NCBI GenBank assembly: GCA_009731375.1
Contig: BJOX01000151.1
Span: 211,823-275,822 of the forward strand
Reading direction: 5' to 3'
Length of the DNA stretch: 64,000 bases
Source: Paulinella micropora
Taxonomy: Eukaryota; Cercozoa; Imbricatea; Euglyphida
Position 1 is the first letter of the stretch. Each line of letters starts with the position of its first letter. The position numbers and the translations under genes are program-made. Of this stretch, positions 1 through 14,808 are shown one piece after another. The notes beneath the pieces were generated by a model that saw nothing but the letters and a program-made list of their open reading frames with translations, had not been told where the DNA came from and ran no database searches.

Positions 1-99
1 TACATGTAATGTAGTAGTAGCAGTAGTTGAACTCCAGAGATAACCTGGTCTGCAGACTGACGCAAAACAAACACACACATACATACATATATATACTAT

Positions 100-104
100 G
101 TAAT

Positions 105-187
<83 letters not shown>

Positions 188-227
188 TGTAGTAGTAGTA
201 GTAGTTGTAGAGTGGTTGTAGTTATTT

Positions 228-258
<31 letters not shown>

Positions 259-350
259 ATGATGATGATGATGTTGTTGTTGTTGTTGTTGTTGACGAAA
301 AGATAGACAGCTAGAGACTGTCTGCATGTGTGTATGGCGGAGGGCGCGCG

Positions 351-427
<77 letters not shown>

Positions 428-435
428 TACAGAGG

Positions 436-477
<42 letters not shown>

Positions 478-829
478 CAACCTGAGCTCGCACAATGACC
501 AGGCCAGATGCCGCACACCCTCTATAGATATACACATGTATGTATGTATGTATGTATGTATGTATGTGTGTATGTATGTGTATGCATGTGTATGTATGTA
601 TGTATGTATGTATGTATGTATGTATGTATGTATGTATGTATGTATACGTACGTATGTACGTATGAATGAATGAATGCATGTATGTATGCATGTATGTATG
701 TATGTATGTATGTATGTATGTATGTATGTATATATGTATGTATGGTATGTATGGTATGTATGGTATGTGGTATGTATGTATGTATGAATGTATGTATGTA
801 CGTACGTTTGTATGTATGTATGTATGTAA

Positions 830-860
<31 letters not shown>

Positions 861-1452
861 TGTATGTATGTATGTATGTATATATGTATGTATGTATATG
901 TGTATGTGTGTATGTATGCATGTATGCATGTATGCATGCATGTATGTATGTATGCATGTATGTATTTATGCATGTATGTATACTTATTTGGCTGATGTTT
1001 TGTTTCCACCACACCTCACTGCGATTTGCTGTGCAACATACATATACATACATATACATACATACATACATACATACACACACACACATACATACATACA
1101 TACATACATACATACATACATACATTTTGTTTCCACCACACCTCACTGCGGTTTGCTGTGCAACATACATACATACATATACATACATACATACATACAT
1201 ACATACATACATACACACATGCACACATACATACATACATACATACATACATACATACATACATACATGCATACATACATGCATGCATACATGCATACAT
1301 ACATACATACATACATACATACGTACATACGTACATACATACATACATACATACATACATAAAGACATGCATACATACATGCTAACAGCAACAGCAACAG
1401 AAACAGCAACAACAACAGCAATAGAAACAGAAACAGCAGCAGCAGCAGCAGC

Positions 1453-1489
<37 letters not shown>

Positions 1490-1562
1490 CAACAACAAAA
1501 ACAACAACAACAACCAATAACCAACAACCAACAACAACAACCAACAACAACAACCAACAACC

Positions 1563-1604
<42 letters not shown>

Positions 1605-1605
1605 C
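100..1605. repeat. Compound microsatellite block
   Basis: Successive arrays of (TAG/CAG)n, (TTG)n, (GC)n, (GA)n, (ATGT)n from about 533 to 985, (ACAT)n from about 1030 to 1380 and (AAC)n from about 1385 to 1605. A 38-bp non-repeat island is present twice (about 1004-1044 and 1124-1164), differing at one base, between tetranucleotide tracts. The long ORFs here are periodic peptides and are not genes. Confidence 0.95.
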
Positions 1606-1639
1606 ATGATTCTAATAAAAATGGAGCGGCAACTTTTTG

Positions 1640-1691
<52 letters not shown>

Positions 1692-2249
1692 GACTCCTTC
1701 CCTCCTTGCCCTTNNNNNNNNNNNNNNNNNNNNNNNNNNNNNNNNNNNNNNNNNNNNNNNNNNNNNNNNNNNNNNNNNNNNNNNNNNNNNNNNNNNNNNN
1801 NNNNNNNNNNNNNNNNNNNNNNNNNNNNNNNNNNNNNNNNNNNNNNNNNNNNNNNNNNNNNNNNNNNNNNNNNNNNNNNNNNNNNNNNNNNNNNNNNNNN
1901 NNNNNNNNNNNNNNNNNNNNNNNNNNNNNNNNNNNNNNNNNNNNNNNNNNNNNNNNNNNNNNNNNNNNNNNNNNNNNNNNNNNNNNNNNNNNNNNNNNNN
2001 NNNNNNNNNNNNNNNNNNNNNNNNNNNNNNNNNNNNNNNNNNNNNNNNNNNNNNNNNNNNNNNNNNNNNNNNNNNNNNNNNNNNNNNNNNNNNNNNNNNN
2101 NNNNNNNNNNNNNNNNNNNNNNNNNNNNNNNNNNNNNNNNNNNNNNNNNNNNNNNNNNNNNNNNNNNNNNNNNNNNNNNNNNNNNNNNNNNNNNNNNNNN
2201 NNNNNNNNNNNNNNNNNNNNNNNNNNNNNNNNNNNNNNNNNNNNNNNNN

Positions 2250-2391
2250 NTTCCCCCCCCCCCCCTTTTTTTTTTCTTCTCTCTAATATGAGTGTGAGTA
2301 TCAAACCATATTTCTGGAACAGGTGCTTGATAACCTACAACACACATAACACACGACGCGCTCACATAGATAGATAGACAGATAGACAGAC

Positions 2392-2449
<58 letters not shown>

Positions 2450-2477
2450 ATAGATAAATAGATAGATAGATAGATAC

Positions 2478-2536
<59 letters not shown>

Positions 2537-2870
2537 TACTCACAAACAAACCACCCAAAGCACACGCACAAAACATGAAAGAAAGAACAAAATAATATCA
2601 ACAAGAGCAGCGGCAGCAACAAAAACAACAGCATAAACAACAACAACAACAACAACAAAAACCAACAACAACAACAACCAACAACAACATCATCATCATC
2701 ATCAGCAGTGGCAGCAACAAAAACAACAGCATAAACAACAACAACAACAACAACAAAAACCAACAACAACAACAACCAACAACAACAACATCCAACAACA
2801 ACAACATCATCATCAACAACAACAACAACAACAACAAACAGTAACAACAACAACAGCAAGAAGAAGATTA
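2250..2870. repeat. C/T homopolymers, (GATA)n and (AAC)n arrays
   Basis: A C-run then T-run borders the preceding N gap. (GATA)n spans about 2366-2535 and interrupted (AAC)n about 2600-2860, the latter with a roughly 75-bp internal duplication (compare 2608-2690 with 2703-2790). A short unique stretch at 2281-2365 and another at 2865-2932 show no recognisable gene. Confidence 0.9.
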
Positions 2871-3103
2871 CACGACAAGGACAATAATTTGAGAACAAGA
2901 TGGTATCACAAAGAAGCCACGAGAAAGGAGGGNNNNNNNNNNNNNNNNNNNNNNNNNNNNNNNNNNNNNNNNNNNNNNNNNNNNNNNNNNNNNNNNNNNN
3001 NNNNNNNNNNNNNNNNNNNNNNNNNNNNNNNNNNNNNNNNNNNNNNNNNNNNNNNNNNNNNNNNNNNNNNNNNNNNNNNNNNNNNNNNNNNNNNNNNNNN
3101 NNN

Positions 3104-3555
<452 letters not shown>

Positions 3556-3558
3556 AAC

Positions 3559-3619
3559 CTCAAGTAAGATGTGGAAGCTGTGTTCGATCTCGAAGTTGTA
3601 GCGAATGGCCTGCAGCAGC
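3559..3619 (-). CDS. Exon-like segment of an unidentified gene
   Basis: On the minus strand the acceptor is ctgtag and the donor is gag|gttgat. The 61-nt exon starts in phase 1 and reads LLQAIRYNFEIEHSFHILLE, an amphipathic peptide unlike the repeat translations around it. A partial copy of its 3' end (reading SSFHTLLF) lies at about 3400-3421, across the (TATC)n array. I do not recognise the protein, and no linked exons were placed with certainty. Confidence 0.4.
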
Positions 3620-3639
3620 CTACAGCAAAATCAATCAAC

Positions 3640-4073
3640 GAATGGAAGGGAATGGAATGGATGGATGGATGGATGGATGGATGGATGGGTGGAATGGAGG
3701 AGATGAGGAAGGAAACGGGTGGATGGACAGAAGGGAAGGAAGGAGGGAAGGAAGGAAGGAAGGAAGGAAGGAAGGAGGGAGGGAAGGAGGGAGGGAAGGA
3801 AGGAAGAAAGGAAGGAAAGAAGGAAGGAAGGAAGGAAGAAAGGAAGGAAGGAAAGGAAGGAAAGGAAGGAAGGAAAGGAAGGAAGGAAGGAAGGAAGGAA
3901 GAAAGGAAGGAAGGAAGGAAGGAAGGAAGGAAGAAAGGAAAGAAAGGGAGGAAGGAAGGAAGGAAGGGAGGAAGGAAGGAAGGAAGGAAGGAAGGAAGGA
4001 AGGAAGAAAGGAAGAAAGAAAGGAAGAAAGGAAGGAAGGAAGGAAGGAAGGAAGGAAGGAAGGAAAGAAAAAG
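3640..4073. repeat. (GGAT)n and (GGAA)n array
   Basis: A short (GGAT)n run is followed by about 350 bp of (GGAA)n with variants. Reading frames through it give only Arg/Glu/Gly/Lys or Phe/Leu/Pro/Ser periodic peptides. Confidence 0.95.
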
Positions 4074-4083
4074 CTCAAAGCAC

Positions 4084-4137
4084 CTATCTTCTGCGTCCTT
4101 GATGGGCTGGGTCAGATTGTGTCCACGCGTGTTAGTA
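4084..4137 (-). CDS. Exon-like segment, member of a repeated exon family
   Basis: On minus the segment reads GHNLTQPIKDAEDR up to a donor, gatag|gtgc. A related segment at 5865-5925 reads [15 protein letters not shown] before an equivalent donor. In the shared KDAEDR part the base differences (gat/gac, gct/gca, gag/gaa) fall at third codon positions and are silent in this frame, which argues for coding on minus. Shorter partial copies lie at about 5325-5355 and 5571-5608. The gene is not identified. Confidence 0.35.
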
Positions 4138-4155
4138 GATAGATAGATAGATAGA

Positions 4156-5034
4156 TGAGATATCGACTAATGTCAGAAAAAAGGAGCTTCTGATTTCGTC
4201 AACCAAGGAAGTCTGTGGGTAAAGTATTAACCCGATGCCCAGCTAAGCCGTGATGTTTGCACGGAAGGGACTGATACAGGCGATACCAAANNNNNNNNNN
4301 NNNNNNNNNNNNNNNNNNNNNNNNNNNNNNNNNNNNNNNNNNNNNNNNNNNNNNNNNNNNNNNNNNNNNNNNNNNNNNNNNNNNNNNNNNNNNNNNNNNN
4401 NNNNNNNNNNNNNNNNNNNNNNNNNNNNNNNNNNNNNNNNNNNNNNNNNNNNNNNNNNNNNNNNNNNNNNNNNNNNNNNNNNNNNNNNNNNNNNNNNNNN
4501 NNNNNNNNNNNNNNNNNNNNNNNNNNNNNNNNNNNNNNNNNNNNNNNNNNNNNNNNNNNNNNNNNNNNNNNNNNNNNNNNNNNNNNNNNNNNNNNNNNNN
4601 NNNNNNNNNNNNNNNNNNNNNNNNNNNNNNNNNNNNNNNNNNNNNNNNNNNNNNNNNNNNNNNNNNNNNNNNNNNNNNNNNNNNNNNNNNNNNNNNNNNN
4701 NNNNNNNNNNNNNNNNNNNNNNNNNNNNNNNNNNNNNNNNNNNNNNNNNNNNNNNNNNNNNNNNNNNNNNNNNNNNNNNNNNNNNNNNNNNNNNNNNNNN
4801 NNNNNNNNNNNNNNNNNNNNNNNNNNNNNNNNNNNNNNNNNNNNNNNNNNNNNNNNNNNNNNNNNNNNNNNNNNNNNNNNNNNNNNNNNNNNNNNNNNNN
4901 NCGAGAAAGGGCACCCTGAGGGAACAGGATTGTGCTTCCCGTCGCTATTTCGGCATGTGACTTATAGGCGTATGGCTAGGCACACATAAGGCACCCCACC
5001 ACGGGCCCAGCACACCCACACCATCCCCTAATTC
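4156..5034 (-). mobile_element. Interspersed retroposon-like repeat, copy 1 (contains gap)
   Basis: This is the reverse complement of the repeat at 19436-19866. The two match from the (GATA)n junction (gatgagatatcgacta) to the N gap at 4291, and again from 4902 (cgagaaagggcaccctgag) to about 5030. The element's 3' end abuts the (GATA)n tract. The N run (611) is longer than the about 170 bp expected from the other copy, so the gap size is probably an estimate. A 17-bp scrap of the same 3' end occurs at about 5145-5161, beside another (GATA)n array. Confidence 0.75.
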
Positions 5035-5049
5035 TCTGTCTGTCGACAG

Positions 5050-5126
5050 ATGGCACCCATTTCAAAAAAAGCCAAGCCCAAGGGAGGGTCAGTGACACCT
5101 CAAGTGGCCTTGGTTCGCTCCGTGGA
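5050..5126 (+). CDS. Possible first coding exon, unidentified gene
   Basis: The ATG is preceded by an in-context acceptor-like gtcgacag. The exon reads MAPISKKAKPKGGSVTPQV and six more residues, then ends at a near-perfect donor, gtaagt, in phase 2. The basic, Lys/Pro-rich start looks like a real protein N-terminus. It directly follows the 5' edge of the retroposon copy at 4156-5034. I found no convincing downstream exon in phase. If unspliced, a TAA stop follows at once, giving a 26-residue peptide. Confidence 0.35.
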
Positions 5127-5160
5127 GTAAGTAATGAGATCAACTGATGAGATATCGACT

Positions 5161-5161
<1 letters not shown>

Positions 5162-5243
<82 letters not shown>

Positions 5244-5353
5244 GTAGGTAGGTAGGTAGGTAGGTAGGTAGGTAGGTAGGTATATGTAGAGGGAGTATTG
5301 ACAATAGATAAATCGGCGTGAGGGTTAGCACCTGTCCTCAGGGCGTCCTCGAC

Positions 5354-5422
<69 letters not shown>

Positions 5423-5449
5423 GATCTATCGATCTGTCGATCTATCTAT

Positions 5450-5501
<52 letters not shown>

Positions 5502-5510
5502 ATCTATCTA

Positions 5511-5570
<60 letters not shown>

Positions 5571-5616
5571 CTCGATGCGCTGTGTCAGATGTGTGTCCAT
5601 GCGTGTTAGACTCTCT

Positions 5617-5669
<53 letters not shown>

Positions 5670-5680
5670 TCTCTCTCTCT

Positions 5681-5711
<31 letters not shown>

Positions 5712-5719
5712 CTCTTCTT

Positions 5720-5768
<49 letters not shown>

Positions 5769-5850
5769 CTCTCTCCTCTCTTCTCTTCTTTCCCTCTCTC
5801 TCTCTTCTCTCTTCTCTCTCTCTCTGCTCTCTATTCTCTCTCTTCTTAGG
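5162..5850. repeat. (GATA)n, (GGTA)n, (TATC)n and (CT)n arrays
   Basis: (GATA)n covers about 5162-5241, (GGTA)n 5242-5285, (TATC)n 5354-5570 and interrupted (CT)n 5610-5850. Exon-like scraps sit between the arrays, at about 5311-5353 and 5571-5608. Confidence 0.9.
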
Positions 5851-5864
5851 TTTAGGGTTAGCAC

Positions 5865-5925
5865 CTATCCTCAGCATCCTTGATGCGGTCTGTGAGATGG
5901 GTCCAATTACTACCCTCGAGGGGGG
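5865..5925 (-). CDS. Exon-like segment, fuller copy of the repeated exon family
   Basis: The minus strand reads [17 protein letters not shown] and ends at donor gatag|gtgctaacc. The same donor context follows the partial copy at about 5325-5355 (gaggacag|gtgctaaccc). See the segment at 4084-4137 for the silent-site argument. No protein family is recognised. Confidence 0.35.
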
Positions 5926-5954
5926 GTAACTCTTTGCCCGCATTCCTAGTCGAG

Positions 5955-5988
5955 AAAATGTATGTGGTCATGTGTGTGTTCGTGTGTG

Positions 5989-6051
<63 letters not shown>

Positions 6052-6334
6052 ATGTATGTATGTATGTATGTATATGCATCTATGCATTTATGTGCATGTA
6101 TGTATGTATGTATGTATGTATGTATGTATGTATGTACGTACGTACGTACGTACGTACGTACGTACGTATGTATGTAGGTATGTAGGTATGTAGGTAGGTA
6201 GGTATGTATGTATGTATGTATGTATGTATGTATGTATGTGTGTATGTATATATGTATGTATGTATGCACGTATGTATGCGTGTGTGCATACATATGATGT
6301 TTGTTTGGATGTGTGTGTGTGTGTGTGTGTGTGG

Positions 6335-6428
<94 letters not shown>

Positions 6429-6530
6429 ATATATATATATATATATATTAATAANNNNNNNNNNNNNNNNNNNNNNNNNNNNNNNNNNNNNNNNNNNNNN
6501 NNNNNNNNNNNNNNNNNNNNNNAGATAGAT

Positions 6531-6570
<40 letters not shown>

Positions 6571-6615
6571 GGATAGATGGATGGATGGATGGATGGATGG
6601 ATGGATGGATGGATG

Positions 6616-6660
<45 letters not shown>

Positions 6661-6685
6661 ATAGATAGGTAGATAGGTAGGTAGG

Positions 6686-6739
<54 letters not shown>

Positions 6740-6740
6740 T
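5955..6740. repeat. (GT)n, (ATGT)n, (GA)n, (TA)n, (GATA/GGAT)n arrays
   Basis: Microsatellites run almost without interruption, with an N gap at 6455-6522. No coding or RNA feature is supported. Confidence 0.9.
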
Positions 6741-6876
6741 TACTTCAGTTTGTGGTAGGCTACCCAAAGCTTTTCCATTTTGATGCCTTCTTCTTCAATC
6801 TACACCAAACAACAACAACACTTCTCTCTCTCTCTCTCTCTTTCTCTCTTTCAGCGTTTCCATCGTAATGCATTCT

Positions 6877-6910
<34 letters not shown>

Positions 6911-7165
6911 TTCCTTCCTGCTTCTTTTCTTTCTTCCTCTCTCCTACTCTACATCCTTCCTGCCTTCCTTCCTTCCTTCCTCCCTCCCTCCCTCCCTCCC
7001 TCCTTCCCTCCCTCATTCCATCTCTCCCTCCTTCCTTTCCTGCCTTCCTTGCTTCTTGTCCTCTCAGGTCGGGAACAGGCCTCGGCTGCGAGCTTCCTTC
7101 CTCCCTCTCTCCCTCTTTCCCTCCCTCCTTTCTGTCCCCACCTTCCTTCCTGCTTTTCCTCTCAG

Positions 7166-7246
7166 GTTGTGAGGGAGACCTTGGCTGCTAGCCAGACGCT
7201 GGCCACCGCGACAAGCCGCACGGGCCACGCTGCATGCGTGTTCTAA
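7166..7246. other. Exon-like island with flanking partial copies, strand uncertain
   Basis: On plus a strong acceptor (pyrimidine tract then ctctcag) precedes an 81-nt frame that reads VVRETLAASQTLATATSRTG, six more residues and a stop. A partial copy of its start, after the same ctctcag acceptor, lies at 7068-7096. A partial copy of its end lies at about 7568-7608. On minus the island also has plausible splice sites and open frames. Silent-site comparison of the copies does not settle the strand. Whatever gene this belongs to is not identified. Confidence 0.3.
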
Positions 7247-7248
7247 CA

Positions 7249-7292
<44 letters not shown>

Positions 7293-7629
7293 NNNNNNNN
7301 NNGAATTTTGGCATTCAGGACACTCCCCTAACGCAAACATGTGTGTGAATTCCAAAAAAATTATATCAGCATCAAGATCGAGTCTGGGCTAGCCACCCTG
7401 TCAATATGAGCTCCCAACTCCTCCTGGATCTCACAAACCATGAATTATTCCGACGAGAGTGCAGAAAAAAGCAGGGCACAGTACAGTACAGTAGTAGCAG
7501 TAGTAATAGTAGTGTAAGGTGTGGTGGTGGTGGTGGTAGTGGTATGTGTGTGTATGTATGTGTGTGTGATATCAGCGGCACGCGCCACGCGGCATGCGTG
7601 CTCTGACACCACACACCGATTGAAACCTC

Positions 7630-7691
7630 GTGGATGATGATGGATGACGATGGTGGAAGACGAAGATGATGATGACGGTGATGACGATGAC

Positions 7692-7733
<42 letters not shown>

Positions 7734-7788
7734 CACCATGACACGACTTCTCCGCTCTTGGCAATATATTTTAAAATGTGTGTGTATG

Positions 7789-7819
<31 letters not shown>

Positions 7820-7846
7820 GGGGGGGGGAAAAAAATNNNNNNNNNN

Positions 7847-7870
<24 letters not shown>
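7630..7870. repeat. (GAT)n, poly-G and (CT)n
   Basis: A trinucleotide GAT array spans about 7640-7735. A long G-run (7802-7828) then borders a 10-N gap, followed by (CT)n. Confidence 0.9.
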
Positions 7871-7885
<15 letters not shown>

Positions 7886-7973
7886 ATCTCTATGCATATC
7901 CATGGTCACCTGTGTGTAGAATGTGTGAAAGCAGACACAAGCCGTAGCCAGAGTCAAGACGCCCCTGAGCGAG

Positions 7974-9892
<1,919 letters not shown>

Positions 9893-9893
<1 letters not shown>

Positions 9894-9948
9894 ATGGAGA
9901 CACCTTTTGCACTTGCTGCACATGGCGCGTATCCACTGGTACCCAAGC
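9893..9948 (-). CDS. Cys-motif exon-like segment with a partial copy
   Basis: The minus strand reads LGYQWIRAMCSKCKRC, with a CxxCxxC motif. A copy at about 8938-8983 reads WMRAMCSKCKRC and interrupts the (TGAT)n array. The copies differ at few bases. The left boundary runs into the tetranucleotide array, so no donor is visible. The protein is unidentified, and the segment may be an exon scrap. Confidence 0.25.
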
Positions 9949-9949
9949 T

Positions 9950-11395
<1,446 letters not shown>

Positions 11396-11609
11396 ATCAA
11401 CTATGTATACCTCGTCTCGAGGGGGAGTCTTCTAGCTCGGCCTGCACGCGATAATCACGTTCATTCATTCATTCTATCATTCATTCATTTATTGATTCCT
11501 TCATTTATTCATCTATAAGTTCAAATCACTTATCATTTAGACAACCAGTCATTGTTTCTTCCCCTTTTCGTGCATTTCTTTCTGTCTTGTTTCTGTCCTT
11601 TATATCTTC

Positions 11610-11614
11610 TCCCT

Positions 11615-11678
<64 letters not shown>

Positions 11679-11935
11679 TGAATAGGCCCATGCGCAAGGC
11701 AGTGTATCCGGGTGAGTGAGTTATCCAGTGTGTGAGTGTGTGTGTGTGTGTGTGTGAGTGAGTGAGTGTGTGTGTGTGTGTGTGTGTGGCTTACCCGGGT
11801 GAGGGCTCTACCGAAGACGGACGCCATCGCGTGTGTGAGTGAGTGAGTGAGTGTGTGTGTGTGGTTTACCCGGGTGAGGGCTCTACCGAAGACGGACTCT
11901 GCCATCGCGTGAGCGAGCACGCTGCACGCCATACA
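11610..11935 (-). CDS. Exon-like segment with two partial copies
   Basis: The fullest copy (about 11868-11932) reads ACSVLAHAMAESVFGRALTR on minus, preceded by an ATG, and ends at donor cgg|gtaaac. A second copy (about 11790-11830) reads MASVFGRALTR and ends at cgg|gtaagc. A scrap at about 11690-11715 keeps only the end. (GT)n and (GAGT)n arrays separate the copies. This could be the first coding exon of an unidentified gene. Downstream exons were not established. Confidence 0.3.
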
Positions 11936-11939
11936 TCTA

Positions 11940-11967
11940 CATCCTTCTCTCTCTCCCTCCCTCCCTC

Positions 11968-12010
<43 letters not shown>

Positions 12011-12113
12011 TTCTTTCTTTCTTTTCTTTTGTAAAATTTTTTCGTTCGTTCGTTCTCTCTCTCTCTCTATTTGTCTCTCTCTCTGTGTCTCTCTCTCTGT
12101 CTCTCTCTCTCTT

Positions 12114-12163
<50 letters not shown>

Positions 12164-12197
12164 TCTCTCTTTTTTTTTTTTTTTTTTTTTTTTCTCT

Positions 12198-12280
<83 letters not shown>

Positions 12281-12395
12281 CTCTCTCTNNNNNNNNNNTC
12301 CCGATCTCGATCTCCCTCTCTCCCCCTCTCCTCTCTCTCTCTCTCCCTCTCTCTCTCATCTCTCTCATCTCTCTCTCTCTTTCTTTCTGTTTCTC

Positions 12396-12436
<41 letters not shown>

Positions 12437-12707
12437 CTCTCTGGCTGGCTGGCTGGCTGGTGAATTCATTTTATCATATTTGACTATTAGGCAAAAATGA
12501 TAAAAATCTAGTAAGGTTGTAAGGAGGAAGATTCTAGAAATTTATATGTTGCTCAATATAATTGGTAGAACACCGCATGAAAAGTGTGTCACAACAACAT
12601 ACCTTTATCTAAGGCGGACTACCCTCTCTCTCTCTCTCTTTATTTATTTATTTACTTACTTATTTATTCATTTATTTATTTATTTATTTATTTGTTTGTT
12701 TGTTTGT

Positions 12708-12798
<91 letters not shown>

Positions 12799-12950
12799 CT
12801 TATTCTTGCTTTCTTTCACTCTTTCTTCCTTCCTTTCTCCTTCCTTCCTTCCTTCCTTCCTGGTCTTGGTCTTCCTTCCTTCCTGGTCTTCCTGCCTTCC
12901 TTGTGTTCCTTCCTTCCTTTCTTTCTTTCTTCTGTCAAAGTTATTACAGT
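11940..12950. repeat. (CT)n, poly-T, (TTTA)n and (TTCC)n arrays
   Basis: (CT)n with variants covers about 11947-12435, (TTTA)n 12640-12800 and (TTCC)n 12820-12935. The unique stretch at 12455-12620 shows no gene that I can support. Confidence 0.9.
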
Positions 12951-13003
12951 CTGCATTCTTTTTACTTCCATAAAATTGGGGGGGGGGGGGGGGNNNNNNN
13001 NNN

Positions 13004-13900
13004 AGCAGGCGAAAAAGGCCATGAGTAGACTGACAGAAGATGTGCTATTGATTTCATGCTCTTCAGGCAGAGGCAGAGCAGGCTTCGCAGATTTGCTGCC
13101 AAAACTTGATAAGATTCCTTTTCAGTCTCTCAGCGAACAATCTTAAATCCCAACAACTTTGCCATCTCTCCTGCAGAAACAGGTATTTTTCGCTTGTTGA
13201 GGTGGTTTAGAAGTGCGATGTTTCGAATACAGAAAAATTTCTTCCGCTGTCGATCGTGAAGGCAGGATGGGATTTGAACGAGAGTCGCCTTTGATATGGG
13301 GGGAGAGATCTTTTGGACAGTAATGCTGAACACACCGGCCCCTACTACGAAACAGGGCAAATATAAACGTTTGACAACCTGTCGAAATAATTGTACATAT
13401 TGACTAATTCAGACTTGATCAGGGGTGTGCCACAGACCGTTTGGAGCTGTCTGTGGATTGCTTCGATGTCTCCATAACAAGAATGACAGGAAAGCAGCGA
13501 CACGTTCTCAAGTACAACTATAAAGGTCTGTGAACTTTTTGAATTTGAGTTGCATGCATGAGCCTGTGGCACGACTCGAAGTCCTGTGCCTCGTGTCATC
13601 ACCTTTTCACTTTTATGTTAATCGTTGCACGATGTTTAACTCAATTGATCTTCTGGAAGTGTATGTAACATCACAGCAAACACCAAGAAAAGCGCAAGAA
13701 AAGAAAACTTCCTTTTTGCGTTTTCATTTTTCCTGGACGTTAGTTTGAAAGTCACAGACTGGAAAGAGAGCAAGGCACGCAATTATCCGAAAGCGAGCAC
13801 CAAAAGAGCAAATAAAGACTGAGAAGACAGTCTAAAAAGAGAGCACAAAGATCAGGACTAAGATAGAGTACATAACACGTACTTCGAGACGGGAGCGCTT
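13004..13900. other. Unassigned unique DNA
   Basis: About 900 bp of ordinary-complexity, fairly AT-rich sequence after a poly-G and gap. Open frames are short and no domain is visible. A minus-strand match to a tRNA B-box-like gttcaaatcc near 13270 lacks a pairing T stem. The 5' exons of the SH3 gene could lie here, but I cannot identify them. Confidence 0.5.
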
Positions 13901-13984
13901 GTCGTGTTTGTACATGCTACATGTATGTATTGTACCATGTTACATCTACTGCAATATACAAGCATGTACCACAAACATATACAT

Positions 13985-14660
13985 ACATACATACACACAT
14001 ACACATACATACATACAAGTCTATTGCATTGTATTGCATTGTATTGTATTGTATTGTATCGTAATGCATTGTATTGTATTGTATTGTATTGTATTGTATT
14101 GTATTGTATTGTATTGTATTGTATTGTACTATTGGTATTGTATTGTATTGTATTGTATTGTATTGCATTTATGTATGTATGTACGTACGTACGTACGTAT
14201 GTATGTATGTATGTATGTGTGTATGTATGTATGTATGTAACACTAGATTACATGACATTACAATGAATTGCAATACATTACAATACATTACATTACGTAA
14301 TATTACATACATACATACATACATACACACACATACATACGTACACACATACATACATACATACATATGTTACATACATACACATACACATACACATACA
14401 CATGCACACACATATTCATGCATATATACATACATAACATACATACATACATACATACATACATACATACATACACATACATACACATACATACACATAC
14501 ATACATACATACATACATACATACGCACATACGTACGTACGTACATGCATACATGCATGCAGGCATACATGCATACATACATACATACATACATACATAC
14601 ATACATACATACGTACGTACGTCGTACGTACGTACATATATACATACATATTTGCATACA

Positions 14661-14690
<30 letters not shown>
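13985..14690. repeat. (ACAT)n, (TATTG)n and (ATGT)n arrays
   Basis: (ACAT)n is followed by a pentanucleotide (GTATT)n array at about 14020-14165, then (ATGT)n, a short (ATTAC)-like stretch at 14260-14305 and long (ACAT)n to 14690. Confidence 0.9.
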
Positions 14691-14691
<1 letters not shown>

Positions 14692-14808
14692 GTGAGCCAA
14701 AACGTCTGGAAATATGCAAGAGTTTTTCGATGGAGATTGGGCGGGGGGCGAAGGGAGGGTTGATGTTTGCATATGTGTCAGTTCACACATGTTTTTTTTT
14801 CTCCCCAG

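Noticed and set aside
226-1560. Long ORFs rich in Met-Tyr-Val-Cys, Tyr-Ile-His-Thr or Arg-Glu
   Set aside because: Periodic translations of (ATGT)n, (ACAT)n and (GA)n arrays, seen in several frames at once. The same applies to similar frames throughout the window.
13255-13350. Possible tRNA gene on minus near 13270
   Set aside because: A B-box-like gttcaaatcc is present, but the T stem does not pair and no box A lies at proper spacing.
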